Shown one piece after another: positions 35,628-44,905 of a stretch of 64,000 nucleotides of DNA. Within the stretch, counting starts at the first letter, position 1, and every line of letters starts with the position of its first letter. The DNA lies in contig JNVV01000025.1 in assembly GCA_000733355.1 (NCBI GenBank), positions 449,836 through 513,835 on the forward strand, given 5' to 3'. This stretch comes from Falciphora oryzae (Eukaryota > Ascomycota > Sordariomycetes > Magnaporthales > Magnaporthaceae). Both the position numbers and the translations under genes were made by a program. The notes beneath the pieces are model-generated. The model saw only the letters and a program-made list of their open reading frames with translations. It did no database searches and had not been told where the DNA came from.

Positions 35628-36185
35628 GATGGAGGTGCCTAGTACATAGCGGGTCGTAGCTGTGGTTTGCAGTGCTGACAGGGGAAACACGTGGGAGGAG
35701 AAAGTTGTGGGTGAGAAGGGAGAGGAATCCAAGCCCGAAGATTGACGGAGGATGCCAGAGGGCTGCCTGGGTTTGTGCGATCAAAGAAATAGCTGCATAG
35801 AATCTAGAAGGCTAGAAAGGAAGGAGCTGGCGGGGTGCCTGCAAGTTGCCGTGCCTTCCATTGTTGGCATGGAACCCCCTCGATACCCATGGATGAGCGG
35901 GAAGTTTTGCTCTTGGAAACAGACAACCTCGGAAGATCTGTAAATCTGAGTGTCCATAAACATTCATAAAGAATCCATCCCCCCTTCGCGAGGTTGGGAT
36001 CCTCTCGATAGGCCCTCGGCTGGAGAGGTGCTTGCGGCGTTGGCTCTTGCCTTTCTCGCTTCTATATCTAAAATGTGCAATAATTTAAATGTAATGTGAG
36101 ATTGCGGCTTGCGCAAAGATTAACCCTACTCTGCCTGCTGAATGGACATGTACCAAATCGTCCAGTGGTTGGGATAGAGGGAAAC
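35628..36185. other. Region between minus-strand genes
   Basis: About 560 bp. It holds an 84-codon minus-strand open stretch (36067-35812) that could be spliced to the preceding HET gene, but its sequence shows no repeat or domain. Confidence 0.35.
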
Positions 36186-39013
36186 TTACGTTGAGAAATA
36201 AGACTGACGATCTCCCCAAAGCTGCGAGCCTTCGCAATCTCTAATTAATGGCGTCGTGTGGCCAAAGCCGTCAAAGGGGTTGGCTTGTGCCTCTGTGTCT
36301 GCTCCAGCCTGAAGGAGAATATACGCAGTGTTCACATGCCCTTTGTTTGCCGAGGCCCAGAGCGCCGTGGCGTTGCCAGTGTCCCTGACCTCGATGTCCG
36401 CGCCCCGTCCGACCAGCGCGCGGACAAGGTCGTCGTCGCCCCTGTTTGCTGCCTTCCACAGGGGTGTCGTCCCGGTAGCCCTGGACCCCGCATTGATGTC
36501 GAAATCAGGGGGCGGAGCATCCAGGATCGCCTTGGCGGCGTTTGTGTAGCCTCGCGATGCTGCCACCCACAAGTTAGGCACCTCGCTATCCCATCGAGTG
36601 CGGGTTGGGTCAGCTCCGCGCGCAATAAGTTCGTGCACATTCCGAGAGTGGCCGCGGCTTGCCGCCTCGTAAAGAGACTCGTCTAGCTTGTCATGTGATT
36701 TCGGGTCGCTATTGAGGATCAAGTCGACCATTTCAGATTGCGGAAGCCTTGCTGCGAGTTGTAGTGGAGTGAGGCCTGTCTCGCAGGTCAAGTTCAAGTC
36801 CGCGCCCGCATCGATTAAAATGCCGAGAACCTTGAGACTCCCAGTCCGGATAGAAGCATGGACTAAACTGCTTGGATTAACTTTGTGGTCGAGGAGCAGG
36901 GTTATTACGCCCACGCGCTTCCCCTCGAGTATCGTTGTGGACTCGCCGGGCCCTTCCCCGGAAGGACCGATCCGATCCGGAATTACCAAATCGTGGTTAG
37001 CCTTGTGATTGAGGAGAAGTTCAATTATAGATATATCTCCTTTTTCGACTGCCCTCGCAAGTGGCGTGTAACCGCTGTGGACAGCGCGTTGACGTCGGCA
37101 CCCGCAGCTATTAAAATGCTAGCTATCTTTCGATTGTCATGTTGGACGGCTAGCTGAATCGGTGACCCGTTGTTTGGGTTAGCCTTATGGTCCAGGAGCA
37201 AAGCAGTTATGTCGATATCGTTTGCCTCGACGGCGAATTCGAGTGGTGTCCACATATCATAAGTCCTCTCGATGTCAGCGCCATGTTGAATGAGAATCTC
37301 GACGGCATGTTTGCTGTGACACCCGATGGCGAGACGGAGAGCCAAGGCGCTTGGCGGAGAGACTTCGGGTATGCGAGATAGAAAGAACCCAAGATCTGTT
37401 GTTCGGCCCTTCCGTGCAGCTGTTTCCAAATGTACCATGCTGTTCCGCTGCACGCGTGAGACCGCAAGGTCTCTAGCCATTGCAGGGGGGCGAGTGCGCT
37501 GCAGATTGCCGCTTCGCGAGACATATGCTGATTCGGTCTCGTTACGGAAGAGGCGGTCGAAGGGTAGGTCGTGACAATCTTGCGTGAATAGTGTTTGGAA
37601 ACGGTCGAGGGTAGCATCTTGGGCGGTTAGGAGCGTATCCGCAACCGCTAGATTGTCGCTCCGCAAGGCGCACTGTAGCGCTGTCTCATTTCGAAACCGG
37701 CAGTTGAAATCCAGATAGAGGCCATATTGTGTGGTGAAAAGCTTGACCAGGTCTTGCGAGCCTGCAGTCTCGGCGAGGAGGTGAAGGATGGGTTGCGGCT
37801 CCCTGTGGCGATGGTGCCCAACAGGGATGACAAACTGACATTGCTTGTCGAAGAGGTGACTGGCGAGCGTGGTTGCCCGATTCCGTATTGCCCACAAAAG
37901 TAGTCTCTGGTCGAGGTTATCCCCTTCCAAAGACTCGCTTGGGCAAAGGTTGGTTATTAGTTCGTCGACAGACCATGGTGGGAAAATGACTCCCTGAGGG
38001 GTCGTGGTATTCCCAAAGACGAGAAACTTTAAAACATCTTCGACGGCCTGTTGTTCAGCTTCCTCGTACTTGGGCTCGATCGATTGTGAGTCGGACGATA
38101 TTCCGAGCAAGGCGTAAACTCGGTCATGGGCCCTTGAGGCCGCGCTGCTCCCGAATTTCTGCAGCATTGTAAGGAGATCTCGCTTCTTCCTCCACCATGA
38201 GGTTTCCGCATCGCGCAAAGGGCCCGGCATAACGTCAAGCAGAGCTTGTGTGCGTTCCGGGACCTTGACCTGCAACAGTTCTGGCATGAGGGCGAAGGCG
38301 GAGGCAGGCGTTGACGACCAACCACACACGACAATCGCTCTCTTGGCCAGAGCCACTTCCTGTATGACCCAAACCCGGCGGAACCATGGTCTGAGAAGCA
38401 CAGTTTCGAGAGCACTGTAACTGTGTTCTGTTACTAGGCGAGGATTGCCCTCTAGCAACTGATCAAGGCTCCACCATACCGCCTTCCACTTTTCCAGGGA
38501 AGTCTGCCCCTTAATCGGGCTCCGCCTAACAACGTACTTGTGGAGTGTTGTTGAGGCATAGAACAGCCAACTTATATCCGGGCTGCCAGGGCCCAGCCAA
38601 ATGATAACGTTCCGAGCGGAGCTGTACACGATGTTCATTTGACGGACTTGGTGATTTTTCTCCATGTGCTTCTGCTGGTCGATGCAGATGGCATCGACCC
38701 AGAGGATCCTATCCGAGTCGGGCAGGCGGAGGTGCTTCAAAGCCATGTACAGATTGATGGTGACCGGAAAGCGGAGTCCATCAATAAAGATGCTGTTCGG
38801 CTTGGGGGTCTCGCCTGGGTTGTCGCCCTCCTCGACGATGTCGGCCCAGGTATACGACAGGGCTTCGTATTCGACGTGGACATCTTGGTCCTCTTCGAGG
38901 AAGGACTGGAAAAGACCGCACTCAATGGGGTCTTCGCGATCGGCCTGGAAGAGACGCAGCAACCTGATAGCCTTCCTTGAAAGGTCGATCGGCTTGTGGG
39001 TGTATGTGTCCAT
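36186..39013 (-). CDS. HET-domain protein with C-terminal ankyrin repeats, one apparent frameshift
   Basis: ATG at 39013 (MDTYTHKPIDLS). The N-terminal third is a HET domain: VEYEALSYTWAD, ILWVDAICIDQQ, NIVYSSARNVIIWLG and PWFRRVWVIQEVALA. After a helical middle region, ankyrin repeats begin (HAVEILIQHGADIERTYD). At about 37086 the frame breaks after GADVNA; one added base gives VHSGYTPLARAVEKGD and the rest of the repeats in the frame that ends at 36186. HET proteins trigger vegetative-incompatibility cell death, and the ankyrins would be the sensor; this role is inferred. The stop overlaps a GTAAGT donor-like site, so a further exon is possible. Confidence 0.78.
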
Positions 39014-39518
39014 ACTCAGGGAGGACAATCTGCGGGGGTGGAGATTGGGGTGTGAAAGGAGTTGATCGAGGCAATGATTAGGGCCTAGGGGGTAACAGGC
39101 AATTGAAGTCCGGCGGAGAAATCTCCGTGTTCGTAGAAGCTTGTGGGCGGTTGTTGAGGGAGGAGGGGAAGAGAGGGTGCGGGGAAGGAATGGATGGTGA
39201 ATCTGGCTGGGAATCTTATGCTTTTCGCAAGCCGCTAACCACTGGCTGGCGGCTCAGCCTGCCTAGAGGTTGGCCTGATCAGTGGTCAGGATAAAAACGG
39301 TTGGGTCGGAGGGCACCTAATTAACACTGCCACCGCATCTTAGGGCGGCCAGCACAAACTAAAAGGAACGTCGAGTTGCAGCCACCAAGCGGTGCACGTG
39401 GATCAGCACAGTCGCAGGCGGGGTGCTCATGTAGTTCAATGGAATGGTCGAATTTTTTTGATTGCCCTCGCCTCCACGACATCTATAAACCTATTAAAGA
39501 AGCCACCAGCCAGAATCA
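39014..39518. other. Intergenic region
   Basis: About 500 bp between tandem minus-strand genes; nothing else seen. Confidence 0.4.
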
Positions 39519-40953
39519 TCACTGTTCTAAAGTAAACGACAAGTCCCACTCCTCGCTGAGCTTGGCCTTGTCGAAATATGGTCCGCAAAGATAGGCCCAG
39601 TGGGGTGCGCCTGTAGCCAGCCTCTTGCAGCCCCTGACATACTCGAGGATCTGGTCGTTCAGGTGCTTGTCGTCGTCGGACCAGGGAAGACGTGCCTCGG
39701 CCGCCTCGCAGGCCTCGTAGTGCTTCCGGATCAGGTCGAGGACCTTGGCGACGGCGCCCTTGACCGAGATGTTCTCGGCGTTTGCAAGCAGGAGACACAT
39801 GTTGTCCAGTTTGCCGTCGCGCTGCCAACGGTTGTCAGTCCGGACTTTCTTTGCACGGCTAATTGATGGCGGCGTCGGGCAAAAAAAAAAAAAAAAAAAA
39901 AAAAAAAACCCACGAAATTCTTCTGGCAGCTCAGAACCTCGTGGACCAGCGTTGCCAGCCGTGTGCACTCGAGCACGACCGTCTCGACTGCCTCGTGGTA
40001 CCGCACCGCACCCGGCAGCCCGAAGCCCATGGCGTACTCGTTGGCCGTGATGTTTGGCAGGGCGCCGACGTCGTCGCAGCGCACGTCGAGGTGGTGCCAC
40101 GGGTCTGGGAGCGTGTCGTGCCGCCGCGCCGCCTGCCTCTGCGCCGCGCTCTCGACGTAGTCGCGCAGCTCGCGTCGCAGCCGCTCGGCCGAGCTCGTGG
40201 CCATCTCAGCGCGCATTGCGGCCAGGACCTCGTGCAGCGCCGCGACGGTGCCTGATGGGGTGTATGGGGATGCTGAGGGAAGGGCTAGGCTGCTGGCGCT
40301 TGTGGAGTTGCCCAGGCAGGTGTCGATGCATCGCTGGGTCTGGTCGCAGAGGCGGCGCGTAGTCGCGGCGTCGTGGGTTGGGCTGTCCATCTCCTCGTCA
40401 AACCAGGCGTTCTGGGATCACTAATTAGCGAGTGTTGGGGCTGTAAGATAGCGGTGATAACCCACCCAGCACTGGTACTTGGTCAGGGTGGCCAGTTTCC
40501 TCTTGGAGCAATCTGTGTAAAAGACGCTGGCAAGGGTGGTGTAGCGCTGCGCAATGTCATAGTCCGACTGCTTGGCCTGTGGGATATCGATACTGGCTTT
40601 TTTGTTAGTGACTTCGGCGCACAGTTGGTGCAGTTGATCAGGGGTAAGCAGGCATCTTACGTCTTTAACCACTCGTCTATCTCGGCGGCGACCTCGTCAA
40701 GAACATCTTGGCTGTGTCTTTTGCTGGGCCATGTCGGCATTAAATCCATCAGGTTCTGGACATGGACGGTCTCGCCCGCGTATCTTCGCACAAGATCAGC
40801 CCCTTCATTGACGCTGGGCAGTGATAGAAGGGCATTGGTGTTGAACGTGGCAGGAACAGGCGTCCTGGGAATAAGGGCGTGGTGGTCCTGTGATGGCTCG
40901 TCGATATCAGGGAGGAAGACGATCTGGGGCGCAAAACTCTCGACGACCGCCAT
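39519..40953 (-). CDS. Class I terpene synthase (sesquiterpene-cyclase type)
   Basis: Exons on the minus strand: 40953-40661, 40592-40466, 40411-39914, 39848-39519; 415 residues. The isoprenoid-synthase fold is supported by the Asp-rich motif in WNAWFDEEMD, the DVRCDDVGALPN region with the probable pyrophosphate-sensor Arg, ANEYAMGFGLP, and the C-terminal EYVRGCKRLATGAPHW. The NSE position reads HEVLSCQKN, not NDxxSxxxE, and the usual terminal Arg-Tyr reads GPYF. Intron 3 (39913-39849, 65 nt) contains 28 consecutive T on the coding strand. Predicted to cyclise farnesyl or a related diphosphate, if active. No P450 or other tailoring gene is adjacent, so it may stand alone. Confidence 0.75.
39881..39908. 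repeat. A28 homopolymer inside a terpene synthase intron
   Basis: Twenty-eight consecutive A on the plus strand. It makes up nearly half of the 65-nt intron and is expected to vary in length between strains and reads. Confidence 0.9.
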
Positions 40954-42190
40954 TTTGGTCTCGTAAAGAGCAATGTGGTGGGTGCTGGAGAGGGAGAATC
41001 GGTGTGTGCAAAACAAAACGGAGGACTTAATTACGGAAGGATAGAAAGTTGGAGGAGGGTAATAGTGCAATAGCTGAGGGCCAGCCCGTGAAGCGGTTAA
41101 AAAAGATTCCGTGGTGATGACGCTTGGGATGGAAAGGGTGTCCCCTACGCCGTCAATCTAGAGGTACATATACCGAGGACATCGAGCGAGAAGGCGGTGA
41201 TAACATGGCGGTTCTATAGCCTCGATTTCTCGGATGGGCAATGTTTGACGAATGTGGGAACAAGATCAGCGCACTGCGCGGCGCAGCAGTGTCTCACCAG
41301 GCAGATTTCGACCCGAGCGTGGCAAGCGAAGTGGGAGGGATTCCTAAGTCATGTCATGGCCGCTGTGGGAATTGCGTTCGCTGGAAACGCCAAGTCCACG
41401 TTTGATGCACCCTATTCTATGCCGTCCGCATGCGGGCAGACGAGCGCCACCAGTTCGCCAGACTTGCAATGCCTGGAAACTTGGGTGCCGGGGCCGTGGG
41501 CCGGGACCAGGGGCGGAGCAGGGCGTGACCCGGCAGCTGAATGCTCTCGCTTCCGGCTTGAGCCGTGCGGGGAGATCGGATCGGTTGGCTCAGCTGGAGG
41601 GCATCACGTTGGCGAGAAAGCACATGTTCGTTCTCCAGTCTGCGCGCCCCATCTTGGTGGAGGAGGGTGAATAAAGAATTGGCATCGAGGCGCTGCCGTC
41701 GATGGAGGCTGGTAGCAATGCAGTCCTGCGTATCGGGAGTTTGAGGCTGAGGGAGGTTCAATGTTTTCCATTTGGGGGAAGAAGCCTGGGCCTGTGGAAC
41801 GATACAGTCGCGGCGGAATCTAGGCTAGTCACGAAGGTTGAAATTTTGTTTGCGATGCCGGACGATCATAGGGGTCCGCGGAGCTTCGGATGAGATACGG
41901 TATTGCTGCCCCATGGTTTTTTGCGAGGGGACCCAGCGTGTCACGCCCATTATGCCGCGCAACGAAAGAAAAGGAGGGCTGATGGATCGTGGAGGGGAAA
42001 GGGCAGGTTGAAACGAATCAAGTCGAGAAGTTTGTGGCTGTGCTGTCAGAAGGTGATAGGGCGGCATGAAAAACACCGGAGGAGGGGGGGAAAAGATGAG
42101 GGATGGAAAAGAAGCAGGAAGGAACCCAAGGATAAAAGAAATGTCGCGTGAGCATGCCCAGGGAAGAAGTGCAGCAAAAGGTAAATGGAA
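40954..42190. other. Intergenic region
   Basis: 1.2 kb upstream of the terpene synthase. No supported gene. Confidence 0.4.
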
Positions 42191-42261
42191 TGCGTGTGCC
42201 CGGACTCGAACCGGGAGCCCATCGATGGCAACGATGGATTTTACCCTTAAACCACACACGC
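42191..42261 (-). tRNA. tRNA-Gly (GCC anticodon)
   Basis: 71 nt on the minus strand including the discriminator A. Acceptor stem GCGTGTG pairs with CACACGC. The anticodon loop TTGCCAT carries GCC between complementary CCATCG/CGATGG stems. The B box reads GGTTCGAGTCC. No intron. All arms close, so it is a functional-looking gene. Confidence 0.95.
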
Positions 42262-42609
42262 TTTAGATGATTGGTGAGGGCTGGGCAGATCCACACACCT
42301 ATATCGAACAAAATCGCGGCCGTAACGGTGGTGACGCTTATCGGGCGGAACAGACCGAGCCACATGGCCATGGTTGCCCGTTGCAAACCGTTCCGCTAAG
42401 CCACCAGGTTTTAGCTGAGCATCATCACTGCTCGTCTCAGGGTAGCAGGCAAACCCAGGGCGGGCGAGACACGAGGGGGCTCGGAGAATGCATTAAACGA
42501 ATGAATCGGAGAAAAACGAGAATCTGGTATCTAAGAGAGCACTGCCTCCCCGAGATGGAGGATGCTGTAACCGCAGGTGCCGAACCCAAGCACAAAACCA
42601 AAACGCACG
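42262..42609. other. Intergenic region
   Basis: About 350 bp between the tRNA and the copper transporter stop codon; nothing seen. Confidence 0.4.
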
Positions 42610-43392
42610 CTAGCCGCAGCAAACAGAAGGCTCCTCAACCCCAACCGCCTTGGCAGGCGGCGCCGCAGCACCACCCGAAGCCACCGCCGGGCCGCCGCCA
42701 TCAACCAGGATCGTCCTAGTCATCCAGTCGCAGAAGAACTTGCCGATCCCCGCCCCGAGCACAATCATGACCAGCAAAATAACATTGTAGTACATGGCGA
42801 TCAACATAACAATGTACGCCAGCCCAAACGTGACGGCGTGCAGCACGGCGCGGATAAGCTGCTGCAGCGGCGTGGCGCGGAACGTGACGTACTCGGCGGG
42901 GGCCAGCAGCGCGGCCCCCGCGGCGGTCGGCTGGCACGCACCCAGGGCGGCGGCCGCGAGCCGGCTGCCCTCGGGGTCCTTGTCGCGCGCGAGCTGGCGG
43001 GCGGCTGCGGCCTCGGCGGCGCGCCGCTGCCACCCGCGGGCCAGGAAGTCGTCGTACTCCTTGCCCAGGCGCCGGGCGACTTCTAGTACGACGACGAGGA
43101 GGAGCACGCCGATGCACGTGGCGGCGAACATGCCCTCGTTCTTGATGTGCCAGTCGGACGTGAGGAAGCCTGGATGCGGGGCTTGTTAGTTTGTGCGATG
43201 CGTTTCGGGGGTTTGGTTCGGTTGAGGGAGAAACGTACATGCATCGATTGTGTACGTGTTGAACAACATCTGTCGTCAAGAATGGTCTCGTTAGCATTTT
43301 GGCTAACGATCCGATATTGTACGCTAGATCGGCAGACATACCGTCATTTTGCACGCGGCGGCATTGCCGCTCCCTCCCATGCCGTGATCCAT
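42610..43392 (-). CDS. Ctr-family copper transporter
   Basis: Three exons on the minus strand: 43392-43342, 43269-43239, 43169-42610; 213 residues. N-terminus MDHGMGGSG supplies Met and His for copper capture; LTSDWHIKNEGMFAATCIG enters helix 1. Helix 2 has the MLIAMYYN (MxxxM) motif and helix 3 the GAGIGKF (GxxxG) packing motif that lets the trimer form its pore. The C-tail ends PSVCCG, a Cys pair able to hand on Cu(I). Predicted plasma-membrane or vacuolar Cu(I) importer. It is transcribed divergently from a metalloreductase across a 1.5-kb region with four TTTGCTC cores, so copper-starvation induction is likely. Confidence 0.9.
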
Positions 43393-43655
43393 TCTGGCGA
43401 TATCTCGATGCGACTAGCCTCAAAGGGTGGTGGTGACTCGTTTGCGCCTGCTCGGGTCGTTGCCACTTCGATCGAGGACTGCGGGCGGACAGGTGTGCGA
43501 TAGCTTCGGATAACAGGATAGGCTACGGGGGCCAATTGAGTATTAAGAGCAAGCACCCAACGTCCTAAACGCATCGCCTAGCATCAAAGACTATTTGCGC
43601 AATCCTGCGCAGACGACAAGACGACCTCGACGGCGGGCGGAGATGCCCCAGTTAA

Positions 43656-43663
43656 TGAGCAAA
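43656..43663 (-). promoter_or_regulatory. Copper-responsive element, exact TTTGCTCA
   Basis: TGAGCAAA on the plus strand equals TTTGCTCA, the yeast Mac1-type element also used by related fungal copper regulators. It lies 264 bp upstream of the Ctr start. Confidence 0.55.
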
Positions 43664-43971
43664 TATTCGGCCCAACCGCAGACGCACGCCAAGCGTCCAT
43701 GGCGCGCGCCGCCTCCATCCCTGGCCCCGCCGCGCGAAAGAGCGTGCGGCGGGGAGACACACCGGGATCGGGTCCGTCAGCGTGCTTCCAGAGAGTCAGG
43801 ACCCCGGCCAGCCCACTGAGCAAGATAAATGAGGTCACATAAGCCCAATGGAGCTTGATCTTGTATCCTCGTCAAAGCGGTGCTTCGGGAAATGTGATGC
43901 CATCTTGTGCACTACTTCCTTGACATTGCGTCCTCGCGCCACTCCAGCTACGCTGTAGGAAGCCAGCGAGA

Positions 43972-43979
43972 TGAGCAAA
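43972..43979 (-). promoter_or_regulatory. Copper-responsive element, exact TTTGCTCA
   Basis: Second exact TGAGCAAA on the plus strand, 580 bp from the Ctr start and 927 bp from the reductase start. Confidence 0.55.
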
Positions 43980-44111
43980 GCGCAACGTGCAAAGAAGCTC
44001 GCGATGGCCCAAGCTGCCAGCGGGCTCGGCGGTCTCGCCTCACCCCCACCAAAAGCTAAGAAGCCAGACATCCCGGCAGCCGGGATCCGCATGCGGGGGG
44101 CCCTCGGGCGG

Positions 44112-44118
44112 TTTGCTC
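44112..44118 (+). promoter_or_regulatory. Copper-responsive element core TTTGCTC
   Basis: TTTGCTCG, reductase-proximal side of the divergent region, 788 bp upstream of its ATG. Confidence 0.45.
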
Positions 44119-44318
44119 GAAACAGCTCCAGTAGGTGTGGATACCGGGCAGGAAAACGTGCTCAAATCTGCTCAACATGGGCCTCGATGGTCGAGAGAAG
44201 CCGTGTCGCCGAAGCCTTTTCTTCTTTCCTGCTTTCTCGTTGCGGCCAAATGCTGCTCGTTGGCCGGCTTTAAGACGGAAACATCGCCCGCGGACGGATA
44301 CAATATCCCCCACGTGTG

Positions 44319-44325
44319 TTTGCTC
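44319..44325 (+). promoter_or_regulatory. Copper-responsive element core TTTGCTC
   Basis: TTTGCTCC, 581 bp upstream of the reductase ATG, next to a CACGTG E-box at 44311. Confidence 0.45.
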
Positions 44326-44700
44326 CACGCCCCTAAAACGGGAAGGGGGGAGAGAGTGTTGCCGAATCGAACCCACAGCAATTACGATTACCGGCTCAAC
44401 TTTGAGCAAGTTTACGGCCCCACAGGCTTAGGGATGCTGGGCAATATAGAGCGCCAGCCGTAGCCTCCGCCTTGGCCCGTCGCCGTCCTCAAAAGAGAAC
44501 TGGGCTGCTCCAAAAGGGGGATCCGCGGGGGCAGCTCCCAACCACCAAGCCCTTGTCTCGGACGGAAAGGTGTGGGGGAAACACTTACACACACTCAAGA
44601 CGTGCAGGAGTAGCCGGAGGTGTCAACCGGGCATATTGCACTTGCAACCCATACCACCCTCCCCACAGGTCGAACACTCCGACAAGACCAGGACATTCGG

Positions 44701-44708
44701 TATATAAG
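44701..44708 (+). promoter_or_regulatory. TATA box
   Basis: TATATAAG, about 200 bp upstream of the metalloreductase ATG, implying a long 5' leader. Confidence 0.5.
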
Positions 44709-44905
44709 AGAAGCAGAGTCACTCAAGGCTGTTGATCCAGCGGGCACCCTATTCATTCGCGCCTGATCGTCGACTGCCGCGCGCGCCGGAACGTTTCTCA
44801 GCCACGGCCGCAGAGCCGCAGCCCTACGACTACCGCGTGGCCCGTCACCACCACTAAGATTTTCTTGCGAAGGCGAGCACTCGCTCACCGCAAGACAACA
44901 CAGCC

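Larger units (their letters stand above)
43393..44905. promoter_or_regulatory. Shared divergent promoter of copper transporter and metalloreductase
   Basis: 1.5 kb between two start codons pointing apart. Contains the four copper-element cores listed separately, plus near matches TGAGCAAG at about 43817 and about 44403. No supported coding gene inside. Confidence 0.6.

Noticed and set aside
35812..36067. 84-codon open minus-strand stretch that could be a last exon of the HET-ankyrin gene
   Set aside because: Splice phase is compatible (GTAAGT donor at 36187, TTTTAG acceptor), but the sequence has no ankyrin pattern or conserved motif, so chance openness is likely.
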